The notes under the pieces: model-generated
Told to the model about the DNA's origin: nothing
The model's database searches: none
What the model saw: the letters and a program-made list of their open reading frames with translations, nothing else
In this document: positions 10,806-25,800 of the stretch, one piece after another
Layout: each line of letters begins with the position of its first letter
Numbering within the stretch: position 1 is the first letter of the stretch
DNA from: Gigantopelta aegis
Taxonomy: Eukaryota; Mollusca; Gastropoda; Neomphalida; Peltospiridae
Length of the DNA: 64,000 nt
Direction of reading: 5' to 3'
Assembly (NCBI RefSeq): GCF_016097555.1
Contig: NC_054702.1
Location: forward strand, 84,103,675-84,167,674
Made by a program: the position numbers and the translations under genes

Positions 10806-13800
10806 CTGGGGAAAAAATAACAGAAAAAGAATTAACAATAAACATCATATGCTATAGGGTAATAACCTTGTTGTAATTGTGACTATTGGTCTAGACAGAG
10901 AAAAACCTACTTTTCTGATAAAAGCTACCATTTTTATTAACAGTAAGGACATTTTTATATGTACTTTCCTAAAGACAGGATATAATATACTACAGCATTT
11001 GATACATTAGTCATTTCGTTCCGATTGCATTGGTGTCGATTCTGTGACCCATCATGCCGTATATTATGTTATGCTGTCATTGCACCAAGCTACTTCTCAC
11101 TGCACAATGCAAGAAAGGTTTATGACACGTAATAATTGACTTTATTACCCCAACGGGCATTCATAATTGAGGAAATAAAAATTATAATTTCTCATTGAAA
11201 AATTACTATGCATTGGTGTAGTGTACAATATTATTGATGATTTGGAGCTTACAAACCAATTAGTTTGTCAGCACTAAAGATGACGTCATCACGATTTGGC
11301 AAACATACACAATGACGTCACCAAGTTTAAAGAGTTTGCATATACACCTGTCGGTTTTTATTGTTAAATTTGTAATAAGATGTTATTTTAATATAATTAA
11401 TTTCAGATGTTTTATTAGAATAAATACAACTTTGGTCTTTTAAAATTATTTGTGAAAGTGAATAAAATACAATACTTAGAACAGTATGTAAAGTCGCTTA
11501 CAATGTTTCCATATATACATATACATGTATAGATATCGAAATAAAAAGGCTTTGATTGAAAGAAAAACAGCTGAGGTAATAAATAGAATAACAAACTTGG
11601 TACCACTTATTATCAATTTTATGTCCCTCGTGAAATAATTCATAAATTTAGAATAATGCTGAACTCGTTTATTATTTTCTATATGAAACCCACCTAACCT
11701 CACCCCATTCAGCTAATAATGTGTTGCTACCACTATTCTACAGAGTATTTAAGAAAGTATTCACTTTTGTGACATTTTTTGCTTTTAAATTTTATTTCTA
11801 TTACATTTAATCCATAAATAACCTTTCATTATGCATATAGGACAGAAGTGGCCCAACATACAACTTTGATACAAGGTGGTCAAGATACCCTGTCCTACAT
11901 TAGACACTAGTTACACTACAGCTGTAGAATGACGGATTAAAGTAACAAATATGATGATAAAATCTCACCAGGTTGGATACTTTCTGGAGACACCCTGAAG
12001 ACGCAATGTTTTGTATTCTCCTGACACTGCTACCTCTATAGACTGTTCCCTGGATATCAGGGCCTCTTCTAGTTTGTGTGTTGCCATCTCGGCAACAGGT
12101 TCTGATGTAAAACAAACAGCACATTCCAAATCATTAATAATAATAAAATCAGATACTACAATGGAAGAAAACAGATTTGGAAAGATTAGCCACTAGACTT
12201 TGTGACAAGACAAACATCTCACCATTTAACAGAAAGAACTTTCTAAAAGAAGTCCATTTTATATGCTTTTGTAGTTCCACAATAATTAGTGTTTTCAGAC
12301 TATTAAAAGCTTTATTGACAGCATTTTGCACTTAAGGTGATCATAAAGCTAAGATCGCTTCGTAAAATAGAGCCCTGATCTTTGATATACTATGTTCCTG
12401 TCTTGGCCAAAGGACCTGGCTCATGTCAGACAGATATGCACTACAACAGCTTGCTCTTGCACATTAAGATATTTCTGTGTCCTTATAAACTATGCACTTA
12501 CCATTTTTTATGTCCCCTGCTCCAACAAGAATAAATATCACTGTTGCCTCTCCTCCTGTGAAGTAGCTATCAATATTCTGTATCCTGGCTGCCGATACCC
12601 TTCCTAGTCTTACAACGAAATCCACCACAGATTTCTCAAACTCTGATTTCACATGCTCGTTCCAAGACAGCTCATCATCTGTGCTTTTGAACATCATTTC
12701 TATGGTTACATCTGAATTGTCATCTAAAAAATAATCAACACAGTATACTTTCATTTTATTACAGTGTTTTATATAGTGGTATGTTTTACTTACAATTAAC
12801 ACAAAATTTAAACATTATACATAATGCCATTAATGGGCTGAATTTACAAAGCCTGTTTATGTTTTACAGGTGTGTCACTACATACATTTTCAATGCCTAA
12901 ACACCTGCGTTTAAGAAAAACAGGCTTCGTAAATTCAGCTCAGTATGTTTAGCTATTTGCTAATCGGTACCATACATAATGATGAGAGAGAGATGAACAA
13001 ATTAGTCCACAACAGACTTGATGACTCACAGTTTATATAATGGATAGTGAAAATAATGTTTCTTTAACAACACCTCAATACATTTTGAACTCTGGCTTAT
13101 GACTTTAGGCACAGGAGCCATGACACGTGTGGAACTGTTACGAACTTTAACCAGACTTCAACCTAACTTTAACATCTGACCACTCAGACCATATAACATG
13201 CCATTCTACTGATCCTTGCAGTTGATTGGAGTCATTCCATTGACTCAAATTCTGCAGAACAATACCTTGTTCTGGTACTTGATTTAAATATTTTAAAGTA
13301 TTCCCTAAGTACATCATCCACTTACATTTAAATTGAGTTGTAGATGTGAACACTGTATTGGTAACCTCTGTTGCATTTTCTTCAGAAACTGGTTCTGTAT
13401 TTTCATTGCTTGTAATATTGTATATCTTTGGACAAAGGATTTCAGGATTTTCTGGACAAAATATCCCACCACGATGTGAAGGAAACTGAAAATATCAGTA
13501 CTTTATTAACAGTATACTGAAAATATCATAACTTCATTAACTATATTACCAATATACTGAAAATATTAGAACTTCATTAACTATATTGATCAAAAGAAAT
13601 AAGGGATCACACAAATAATAACATCAAATAGTGACTGGAACCAAAACCCTCAGTTCCTAGTGTCCGTGACTGTGTTACTGGCAGTCAATTTGACATGATT
13701 AGCAGTCAATCCCAAATTACAACTGTGTGTGAAATACAGACATTACTATGCTAGTGGTAAATTAAATTCGGTCAACATTTCTCCAAGTTCCCTTATTTCG

Positions 13801-16800
13801 TTCCATCAGTATATATTAACAATATACTGAAAATATTAGAACTACTTTAACTATATTAACAATGTACTGAAAACATAAAAATTTCATTATCTACATTGAC
13901 AAAAGGGTAGATCACAAAAAATCCCAACATTTAAATGTGTAGATTACGTTTCATGCATGATCTCGAAATGAAAAAAATTCAAGCCTGCAAATGCAGTCTA
14001 CCACCACCACATATTTACCTATTTATGATGCATAGCCCCCACCCTCGCTGAAATCACATTTTGTTGGACTGATATAATAGATACAAGACAATTTGTGTGT
14101 AAATTTAGGCATACCAGACTTTAGTTTGTTTTTGTTTAACAACACCACTAGAGCACATTGAATTATTAATCATTGGCTATTGGATGTCAAACATTTGGTA
14201 ATTTTGACATAGTTTTAGAGAGGAAACCCACTACATTTTTTCCATTAGTAGCAAGGAATCTTTTATATGCACCATTCTAGACAGGATAACACATACCATG
14301 GCCTTGGATATACCAGTGCACTAGCTGGAATGAAAAAAAGACCAATGGGCCCACCAGCGTGGATCGATCTTAGACCGACCATGCATCAAGCGAGCACTTT
14401 ACCAGTGGGCTATGTCCCACCCAAGACTTTACAGTTGCCATTACTTACCTGTAAATAAGACCCAGCAGGACAATCCAGCCATGAAAGGTTATGTATCTGG
14501 ACTTGTAGCTGGCTTGCTCCTAAACACTTATGTTCGTAGCATCGTCCTTTCACAGCCATCTCACCTGCAGACTGGAAAAAAAATGAAGACTTCAACGATA
14601 ACAAAAAACCCCCAGGAGAAGACGTTTTGAAAAATGTTTTATTATTCTAGCAAAAATAAAAGTGTGTGATAGTGTTCTTATTCTATTTAAAATTGCTTTG
14701 AAATAACATAACTAAAAGGAAGTGGTCAAACTAAGCTCACAGCTAAAGCTGATGGGAAATGGCAGGTATGTGGCATGGATAGCCACAAAGATACAAGCAC
14801 CTGTCATAGTTGGAGAGACAAGGACTAGTATGTGGTCATGGACAGCAAAAGAAGATGAAAGATAGGAGCTGATAGATTGGGAACAACTGAGATGGAATTC
14901 CAAGGAGAGAAAAGAAATGGGGCAGTGGGATAAAACAAAAACCGGAGAAAAAGGAGGGCAAGAAGCAATAGTCCCACTCTACCAAAAATATGAAAGAATG
15001 TCTTTGTTATATTAGAAGTCATTTTTGTCTAGCCTGTGAAGACCCAATTGTACTATGCTTCAATCTTTTTTGTATTGCAAACCTCTCTTTATAATTGTGT
15101 AAGTTGTCCTGCAGTGATATAAATAAGCAGAAATTTTCACTAGTCCACCGGACAAATACATGCCGAAATCTACTTGTCTGCCAATATTTATACTTGTCCA
15201 AATAAGTGGTTTGTTTTATTCAAGTACAAGGACAATGTTTTTGACTGATCAAAATGAAACATTTTTACTTGTCCACTGGACAACCATTGAGGTACATTTT
15301 GCTTGTCCGAGCAGATTTTCACTTGTCGAGACAAACAGACAACAGCTTAGTTTGAACACTGTCCTGGTGACTGTTCTTTCTGGTAGTACCGGGTACTAGA
15401 AAATAAACTAAACACAGTATGCTTAAAAACAAACTAAGAATAGCTTCTTAGTAACAGAAGAAAATTTTCTTTAAAACATGGGCTTAATATTTAGTTATTG
15501 TGACAAAAAAATTTGACTACTGAATTTACGAATATTTCTATCTACCTGTGATGTAATATTTGACATGAAACATCTGCCAGTAGGAGAAATAATTTCACTT
15601 GATGTATTTCCTGGAAGGACCTTCCCACTCGTAAAACATGCATCCTGTGAAAAGACAATAAAATTATGTCAGTGAAAAACATTAAAAGCTAACTCATCCA
15701 AATTGCAGTAATCCAGAAAATGCACTTTATTAGAAGAATGCACATTTTAATTTCCATCATTAGTATGGATAATGTTCTATAGTCCATTCCATCCTTTTAC
15801 AAACATGTTTTTTGTAAATAATTTCAGTTTGGTTTGACGTAAAAAGAAAAGCAAGTGTGTTTTGGAAATAACACAAAAAAATAAATATATTTTTGTGTGC
15901 AATTTAGAAAACAATCGGCTCAGAAATAAATCACTTGTAGTAAATTCCATAGTATGAAAAAAGATGTTCCCTGTGGTAAGGACAATAGATCTGTAGACTG
16001 AAATAAAATCATATATACAATAATTACTTTAATTTAATTTGACCAACATTATACACTGTCAGATAATTTTTCATTTTCCCCTTTCATTTCTTTTCACTCA
16101 AAGTTTATTAAAAGTATTTTACTTTGATGGTAGATGCTCAGTGTAAAGTGTACTTCCATAAGCCAAAAGCTGAGAGAACATCGATTTTCTGCAGTCTACT
16201 GACCACATTACACACAAGCACAGTATAGATACTTACCAAATCACAGTATAGTACTTACCCCATCACAGCATAGTACTTACCAAATTACAGTATAGAGCTT
16301 ACCCCATCACAGTATAGTACTTACCCCATCACAGTATAGTACTTACCAAACCACAGTATAGAGCTTACCCCATCACAGTATAGTACTTACCCAATCACAG
16401 TATACTACTTGCCCAATCACAGCATAGTACTTACCCTATCACAGTGTAGTACTTACCCCATCACAGTATACTACTTACCCCATCACAGTATACTACTTAC
16501 CCCATCACAGCATAGTACTTACCCAATCAGTGTAGTACTTACCCCATTACAGTACAGTACTTACCCCATCACAGTATAGTACTTACCCCCATCACACTAT
16601 AGTACTTACCCCATCACGGTATTGTACTTACCCCATCCCAGTATAGTACTTACACGGTATAGTACTTACCCCATCACAGTATAGTACTTACCCCATCACG
16701 GTATAGTACTTACCCCATCACAGTATAGTATAGTACTTACCCCATCACAGTATAGTACTTACCCCATCACGGTATTGTACTTACCCCATATAGTACTTAC

Positions 16801-19800
16801 CCCATCACGGTATAGTACTTACCCCATCACGGTATAGTACTTACCCCATCACGGTATAGTACTTACCCCATCACGGTATAGTACTTACCCCACACGGTAT
16901 ACCCCATCACGGTATAGTACTTACCCCATCACGGTATAGTACTTACCCCATCACGGTATAGTACTTACCCCATCACACGTATAGTACTTACCCCATCACA
17001 GTATAGTACTTACCCCATCACGGTATAGTACTTACCCCATCACGGTATAGTACTTACCCCATCACGGTATAGTACTTACCCCATCACGGTATAGTACTTA
17101 CCCCATCACGGTATAGTACTTACCCCATCACGGTATAGTACTTACCCCATCACGGTATACTTACCCCATCACGGTATACCCCCCCATCACGGTATAGTAC
17201 TTACCCCATCACGGTATAGTACTTACCCCTTACCCCATCACGGTATAGTACTTACCCCATCACACGGATAGTACTTACCCCATCACGTATATAGTACTTA
17301 CCCCATCCCCATCACGTATAGTACTTACCCCATCACGGTATAGTACTTACCCCATCACAGTATAGTACTTACCCCATCACGGTATAGTACTTACCCCATC
17401 ACGGTATTACCCCCATCACGGTATAGTACTTACCCCATCACGGTATAGTACTTACCCCATCACGGTATAGTACTTACCCCATCACGGTATAGTACTTACC
17501 CCATCACGTATAGTACTTACTTACCCATCACGGTATAGTACTTACCCCAACACGGTATAGTACTTACCCCATCACAGTATAGTACTTACCCCAACACGGT
17601 ATAGTACTTACCCCATCACACTTACCCCATCACGGTATAGTACTTACCCCATCACGGTATAGTACTTACCCCATCACGGTATAGTACTTACCCCAATCAC
17701 GGTATAGTACTTACCCCATCACGGTATAGTACTTACCCCATCACGGTATAGTACTTACCCCATCACGGTATAGTACTTACCCCATCACAGTATAGTACTT
17801 ACCCCATCACGGTATAGTACTTACCCCATCACGGTATAGTACTTACCCCATCCCAGTATAGTACTTACCCCAACACGGTATAGTACTTACCCCATCACAG
17901 TATAGTACTTACCCCATCACGGTATAGTACTTACCCCATCACGGTATAGTACTTACCCCATCACGGTATAGTACTTACCCCATCACAGTGTAGTACTTAC
18001 CCCAACACGGTATAGTACTTACCCCATCACGGTATAGTACTTACCCCATCACAGTATAGTACTTACCCCATCACGGTATAGTACTTACCCCATCCCAGTA
18101 TAGTACTTATGCAATCACGGTATAGTACTTACCCCATCCCGGTATAGTACTTACCCCATCACAGTATAGTACTTACCCCAACACGGTATAGTACTTACCC
18201 CATCACGGTATAGTACTTACCCCAACACGGTATAGTACTTACCCCATCACGGTATAGTACTTACCCCATCCCGGTATAGTACTTACCCCATCACAGTATA
18301 GTACTTACCCCAACACGGTATAGTACTTACCCCATCACAGTATAGTACTTACCCCATCACTGACCCCATCCCGGTATAGTACTTACCCCAACACGGTATA
18401 GTACTTACCCCATCACGGTATAGTACTTACCCCATCACGGTATAGTACTTACCCCATCACGGTATAGTACTTACCCCATCACGGTATAGTACTTACCCCA
18501 TCACGGTATAGTACTTACCCCATCACGGTATAGTACTTACCCCATCACGGTATAGTACTTACCCCATCACGGTATAGTACTTACCCCATCACGGTATAGT
18601 ACTTACCCCATCACGGTATAGTACTTACCCCATCACGGTATAGTACTTACCCCATCACGGTATAGTACTTACCCCAACACGGTATAGTACTTACCCCATC
18701 ACGGTATAGTACTTACCCCATCACGGTATAGTACTTACCCCATCACAGTATAGTACTTACCCAATCACAGTGTAGTACTTACCCCATCACTGGCCATGAC
18801 CACCCTGCATGGACTCAAATTGGTGTCTGTACTGCAGACCCCTCTGTCCAGATGTAGGTAGTGACAACCACTTGAACTACAAGAATTATATAATGTAAAG
18901 GTTTTCACCCATAGGAAACTACTAAATACACAATTACCCATATTTAAACACAAAAATACAGGAATGTGTGCAATTCTGGGATCAAAGCAAATTTTATGTT
19001 TTTCAATATATTTTCTGGGGAAGCATGACCCAAATCCCCACACCTCCCTCCCCATAAAGAACCTGTGGTCTGCTACAGTTTAGACCAAGTCCCTGCACAA
19101 TGTACTGCACTAGCACCTGAAATATACAGGACTACTTAGACGTATTTAGCTAACATGGTATATATATTTGTCAAAAGTATTTCTCACAGCCACAAATAAA
19201 TACAACCATCAAAAAAGTATAATCTTAAACTTAGTTACTCATTAAGCAAAATAGTAACCTGATTCAAAACAACCAAAATGAGATTTTGGTTCCATGACCT
19301 CTGATCTCAAATGATACTCAACAGACAATTCATAATGAACACTATCCACTACATGTATATTCCACAGCCTTTAATAGAACACTGACTCAAATGGGGCAAA
19401 AGCTAATGGATCTACAAAGAGAGACTGATGATACAACCTGGTATACCACAAGCTGAATTTTTTTCACCACTGATTTAAATTCAGCTAGTGGAATAATGTG
19501 TAGACAATTCTAAGAAAACATACATACATGTATTATATAGATTTTACATAGATTTTAAAGTGTACTGTTCATTACTTATATCTATTTATATACTCATGAC
19601 AAAAGTTCCTTTGCATAAGGTATATCTTAATGTTAAAGATGAAAAATCAAATAGTTTTCAACAAATTGTTTATTGGTCAGTTGTAAACATTAAGATATGA
19701 TCTGCACGATTATCGTGTGTGCACACCAGTCACAACTTGCAACGATTTAAAAGCTTTACAACTGGTTTAAGACTATTTTATTTGGTGCACAGGAACTTTT

Positions 19801-22800
19801 TTCCACGAATATATAAAGTACCAAAACGTTTTCACTGCATGTTATACAGGATCCTACGTTGTAATCTGGAAATACAGGTGTACTAACCTGCCTGAACAAA
19901 AGTAGTTAGTCTGGATCATACAAAACTCAGTCGACCCAAAGAGACAACCTGAATCTGAAATAACAAACACAAGTTAAAATCTAATATAAAAATGTATTTC
20001 TAAACTTTGAAATAATGTTGGCCAAAATGCGATAAATACATACCAATAAATACATGCATTCAAATATGTAAATCTATAATATTTTAATCCAGCTGATGTT
20101 CTGGAGTAACAAAAGTGCCATTAGGATTGTTTGTTTAGTTGTTTATAATCACTGTTATGTCTAAGATATTTATCGATTTTAATTTTAAAAATAAGTGCAG
20201 ATGCGACATGATTAAATTTAATGTTTCATAATATAATGACACTGTCACTGGATGCTGTAATAAAAGGAATATACTTTTTCATTTGTTCAATTATTTAATT
20301 TTCTCATTGCAAAAAACCACTCATATTACAAAATAATTTTAAATATGGCTGGGTCTATGAGTGTGAATAAATTTCACAGATATCTACACCAAACATTATC
20401 AACAGAGATAACAAAAACATATTATCGTATGATAACAAAAGAGATGTGCGTACCTTTACCCCATAAATAATTATCAGCTTGAGAATAATTCACTTTGTAC
20501 CATCCAGTGTCTTCAAACACAGCCAGTGTTATGGGATCAATAAATGTCAGGTGTGGCTAAAAATATATAATATAAAAAAGAGAAATTATTGTATACAAAA
20601 AGTACTAAACTGTAATACCTAAATTCAAAAGACTGGACTATCAAGGGAGGATCCAGGAAATATTTGGGGGACCAAAGAAAAATTGGCACATGGACCAACT
20701 AATGAAAACCCTAATAGGTTTCAGCATTACCCCCAACAAACACATGCACACACAAACTCCTCTCAAAATAGCTACTTGTACGATGGTGAAGAAAAACTTG
20801 GGGGAAAAAACTTTTAGGGGAAGGTCCACCACATAGATCCACTTCTGGCTGTAATGTTTTGGTCACTTGTAATATATGAATAGATTTTATTTAAGAAAAT
20901 GCCAAAATCACAAGGATGTTGGTAACTTATAAATACATGAGAGAATTGTAACTATTGCAACATAGTTCTATATCCTACAATAAATAATAAATTTTTAACC
21001 AGTCAAACTGAACACATCAACCCCCAAACTCAGCCAGTAAACGTTTCGTTAATGTTCACAAACTATTTGATTGGTTCCCGAAGTGGTAATTTTGTTTACT
21101 GTGTAGTGTACAAATCAGTCTAGCAAACATTAGCAACAAGCGGTTGACTGAACGTACATGTATGGCAGCTGTTAATGTAAATGGCTGTTGTACTGATATA
21201 TGACTCCATATTTGATGAAAACAACAGTCAATTTGTTTATCTTCTTTTCATTTTTGGTAACATTCTGTGCATTTACACAACATAGGAATTGATTTGTTCC
21301 AATATTTTAATGTTAATATTTTATTTTTAATACAACTGAATGCACATTCAAAACTGCCTGTAATTCTGGGTGGTTCAATGTACCGGTACACATGGTTTAT
21401 AAATAGATCTGTGAAATGGGAAGCATAAATTACCAAATCATTTTTTGCTGTCATTAATGATCCCTGCATGAATTTTGAATCCCAGTGTGAAGAAAGAGGT
21501 GCATCCTGAAATTAAAAATATCAAATACATAGAAAGAAAAGTGCAATACATAATATAGTTCTATTAACTGCACTAACAGATTTTTAAAAATGTGTATGAT
21601 ATATGTGTTGGTACACATCATATATGGCACGATAGGACATAGCAAGACAGAAAATGTTACCTGTATAATGGTATTATGGTAATTACCATCTGAGTGCTGA
21701 AGTATCTCAATAATGAATGATCACATATTATCTTTTCATCTCTTAATGAGAGAGGCTTTATACTAAACCTAAACCCGTTTTTATTTACTTCACAATCCAC
21801 TTAAAGAGTCTGTAATAAAACTACAGGTCATCTTTGCATTTGCCAGATGGAAAGGAAATGTTTTATTTAACAACGTGCTCAACACATTTTAGTTACAGTT
21901 ATATGGGATCACACAGATACTGAGAGAGGAAACCTGTTGTCGCCACTTCATGGGCTACTCTTTTTGATTAGCAGCATGGGATTTTTCATATGCACCATCC
22001 CACAGACAGGAAAGTACATACCATGGCCTTTGTTACACCAGTTGTGGAGCACTGGCTGGAATGAGAACGAAAAATAGCCCGACGGGGATCGATCCTAGAC
22101 CAACCACGCATAAAGCGAATGCTTTACCACTAGGCTACGTCCCACCCTCATCACCAGATGGGGTTCAGAAGTGTGAATGAATGCCTTCTAATGATTGTTT
22201 TTCATTTCTGCTGTTCTTTGATTTCAAAATTTTAATATTTGTCATAAAATTTAATAGATCACTACAAAAAATCATTAGTCTATCATGTAACACATTTTCT
22301 ACAGTTGACCGTATATACATATTACCATGTAAAACATAACAAGTGTTTAAGTAGAATGTAAAACTAGATTTCTTACACTTGTGTCTATAGGTCCACCGTA
22401 ATCGTCCTCTGATAAACAGCCAAAATGGTCCTGAGTTTTCTCTACAACAGCCGGCGTTGTCAGTCTCCAGACCTCATCCACTTCTCGCACTGTCTGTGGG
22501 TGTCTCGTACACTTAGTTCCTGCAGAATCAATATTACAAACATAATCAGTTTACTAGACTTGTACATTTAGTTCCTGCAGAACCAACATGACAAATATAA
22601 TCACTTAGTCTGACTTGTAATATGCACTTGTTTCATTTACATTATCTGTATTTGGTGCGAATAGTTATTTGGGTATGTATGTGGATGGCATATTCTAAAT
22701 AATTAAATAATAACAATGAAGGAAGGAAGGATTAACAACACCCCAGCATAAAAATATACATCAGCTATTGGGTGTCCAGTAAAGATAATAACAATATGCC

Positions 22801-25800
22801 TGAGATTGCAGTTTGGGATACAAAGTAAAAGTTAGAGTTTGTGACACCACTAGGGCACACGGATTTATTAACCATCAGCTACAGTACTGGATGTCAAACA
22901 TTTAGTAATTTTGACATGTCTTTAGACAAAATCACTACATTTTTCCATTGGTAACAAAGGATCTTTTACATGCATTTTCCCATAGTCATGACTGCGGGTT
23001 TCCTCTATTTTGTAATTGGTGTGATATAAGAAAAACATTGTATTTTGGAACAACTTTAAGTTAGAAAGAAAGAAAGAAATGTTTTATTTAATGACACACT
23101 CAACACATTTTATTTATGGTTATATGGCATCAGACATATGGTTAAGGACCACACAGATTTTGAGAGGAAACCCGCTGTCGCCACTACATGGGCTACTCTT
23201 TCCGATTAGCAGCAAGGGATCTTTTATTTGCACTTCGCACAGGCAGGATAGCACAAACCATGGCCTTTGTTGAACCAGTTATGGATCACTGGTCGGTGTA
23301 AGTGGTTTACACCTACCCATCGAGCCTTGCGGAGCACTCACTCAGGGTTTGGAGTCGGTATCTGGATTAAAAATCCCATGCCTTGACTGGGATCCGAACC
23401 CAGTACCTACCAGCCTGTAGACCGATGGCCTAACTACGACGCCACCGAGACCGGTAACTTTAAGTTAGATGCATGGAGAAAGTATGGGCTGAATTTACAA
23501 TTTTTCTTAAACGCAGGTTTAAGCATTGTAAATACATGTGGTTACATATGTAAGTCAAAATTAGGCTTTGTAAATTAGGCCCTACAATTTCAACACCAAA
23601 ACTGGTGAGTTTTGACAGCTTACCAGAGTCCGTACAAGCCTTGAACTTGGAAAATAGTCGCTTAGAAAATCCTAAAGCGTGAAACATCTCATGCAAGGCA
23701 GCCTGAAAGAATCACAAGCAGTATAATACAGTCAGTTAGTAACCGAGGTTATAACAATCAGATTGATAATAACAAATACACCTAGAAATACATCAGTAAC
23801 AAAATATTGTAAAAAAAATAGTGGTACAGCTCAAAGTTGCCAGACTCGTCTTTCAAATTCACATGTGAAGGACAATATCACAGAGACAACAAATATAACC
23901 CACAAAAAAAAAGAGAAATAAAAGTGGTATGGCCATGTCGTAACTCTGCGCCGCCCCTGAATATGATTATGTTTGAACCAGAGTAGGTACCACTTGAAGG
24001 TCATGATGTCTCAAAAAGCCTGTTAACTGGTATTTTTGTCAAGGGTATAATTCTCCTAAGCAAATTTGGATTTCTTTGGTCATGAAATGACATTTACCAC
24101 TGTTCAACAATTACACAATTCAAACTCTGGCTTGTTTTGCATCCCTCTTCCCCCAGTATAAGATTTTGTAATGCTAACACCACTTCCCCTTTTAAAATTA
24201 TGTAATGGTTTGACACCGCATTTCACGGTTACTGTGACCTAATTTGACAAACACTGTATTTTGTATTTTTGATTTATTTCTTTGGTATCAATAAATATGT
24301 CCATAAAAATTAACTGTAATATATGTATAAAGATTGGTCATGAATGACTGCCTGTATTTAATTTATGAGTTAAAATGACACATGGCTTTATAATTTTATG
24401 TAACTCTAGACAAACACCATGGTAGCTGGTTTCACCTCTAGGGTTCTAAATAAGTAAAAATAAAAAATTAATTCACACATTTGAATATTATAAGATTTTT
24501 TTTTAAAGTTATCAGGAACGGAAAGTTTGCTGAGCAAAACTAAAAAATTAATTCTGACATTTGAATATAAGACAAAGGAGGAAACGAATCCACCATAATA
24601 AAACAAAGGTAACACGAAAAACAGAGCCAAAGAAAAGACGTCCGAACCTGACAGCGAAGAGAAAAAGAAGGAAGTTATGGTCACATGAACAGAACTAGAG
24701 GGAGCATACAGAAGAAGAATTTTAGGCCATCCCATTGGCTGTTGGGATGTTCGGACCAGACCACTTGCGTTGGGGGAAGGTGCACTTGTTGAGGACAGGT
24801 AATGTTGAAAAGAAATTTTAAGATTGCCAAAGATGGAATTTTAGCTGTATGATAACATAACATGAACATAGTAAGAAAAATATAAAACATTTTCAAACTC
24901 ACAATGTAAGATTTGTCCTTGTTGAAATATTGTGGTTTCAGCAGAAGTGGACAGAAGTTGACCTGACCTGCGATTGGCCGATCTCTCTGATCCAGCTGAC
25001 AGTAGGCGGCATACGCTATTACTGATGTTTTCTGTGCAGACAAAATTGTTAATTTATCATTACAAGTACATAAATACATAAGATTATTTTTTTCATTATC
25101 TACCCAAAAATATATACCGGTATATAGAGATAACAGGTAAACAAGAATCAGCTGATTGTAAATACATACAGGTAATATTAAGTCTAGTATTTGAACCTAA
25201 ATACAATAAGCTACAAGGATAATGCCGATTGCTGTGTTCTTGCTGTTTCAACTCCAAATGGTTTTTAAGTTGTTGTTGTTTTTTTGTTTAACGACACCAC
25301 AAGAGCACATTGATTTATTAATCATCAGCGATTGGATGACAAACATTTGGTAATTCTGACATATAGTCTAGTGAGGAAACCCGCTACATTTTCACATTAG
25401 TAGCAAGCAAGGGTGGGAATTGGTCAACTGTAAAAAAGATGAAATCTAGAGGGGTCCCAAAAATTCTTGAAATCCTAGGTTAAAATCTGTGCCATCTGAC
25501 ACATTTTGGAGGAAAGGATGATAAAAATGCGAGGAAACGCAATGTTCCATGAGAGGAAAACAGCTGATCCAAGAAGAATTCCCACCGCTGAGCAGGGGAT
25601 CTTTTATATGCATCATCCCACAGACAGGACAGCACATACTATGGTCTTTGATATACCACTTGTGGTGCACTGGCTGGAACGACAAATAGCCCAATGGGAC
25701 TACCGACAGACCGACCAGGCAACAAGTGAGCACTTTACCAACGGGCCAACTCCAAATGGTGTAAAATGGAATGGATTCTTTATTTTTATTAAGGTTACAA

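Noticed and set aside
16219-18792. CRISPR-like or telomere-like array
   Set aside because: Units are contiguous with no unique spacers, and the unit is explained by an exon-donor junction in an animal gene.
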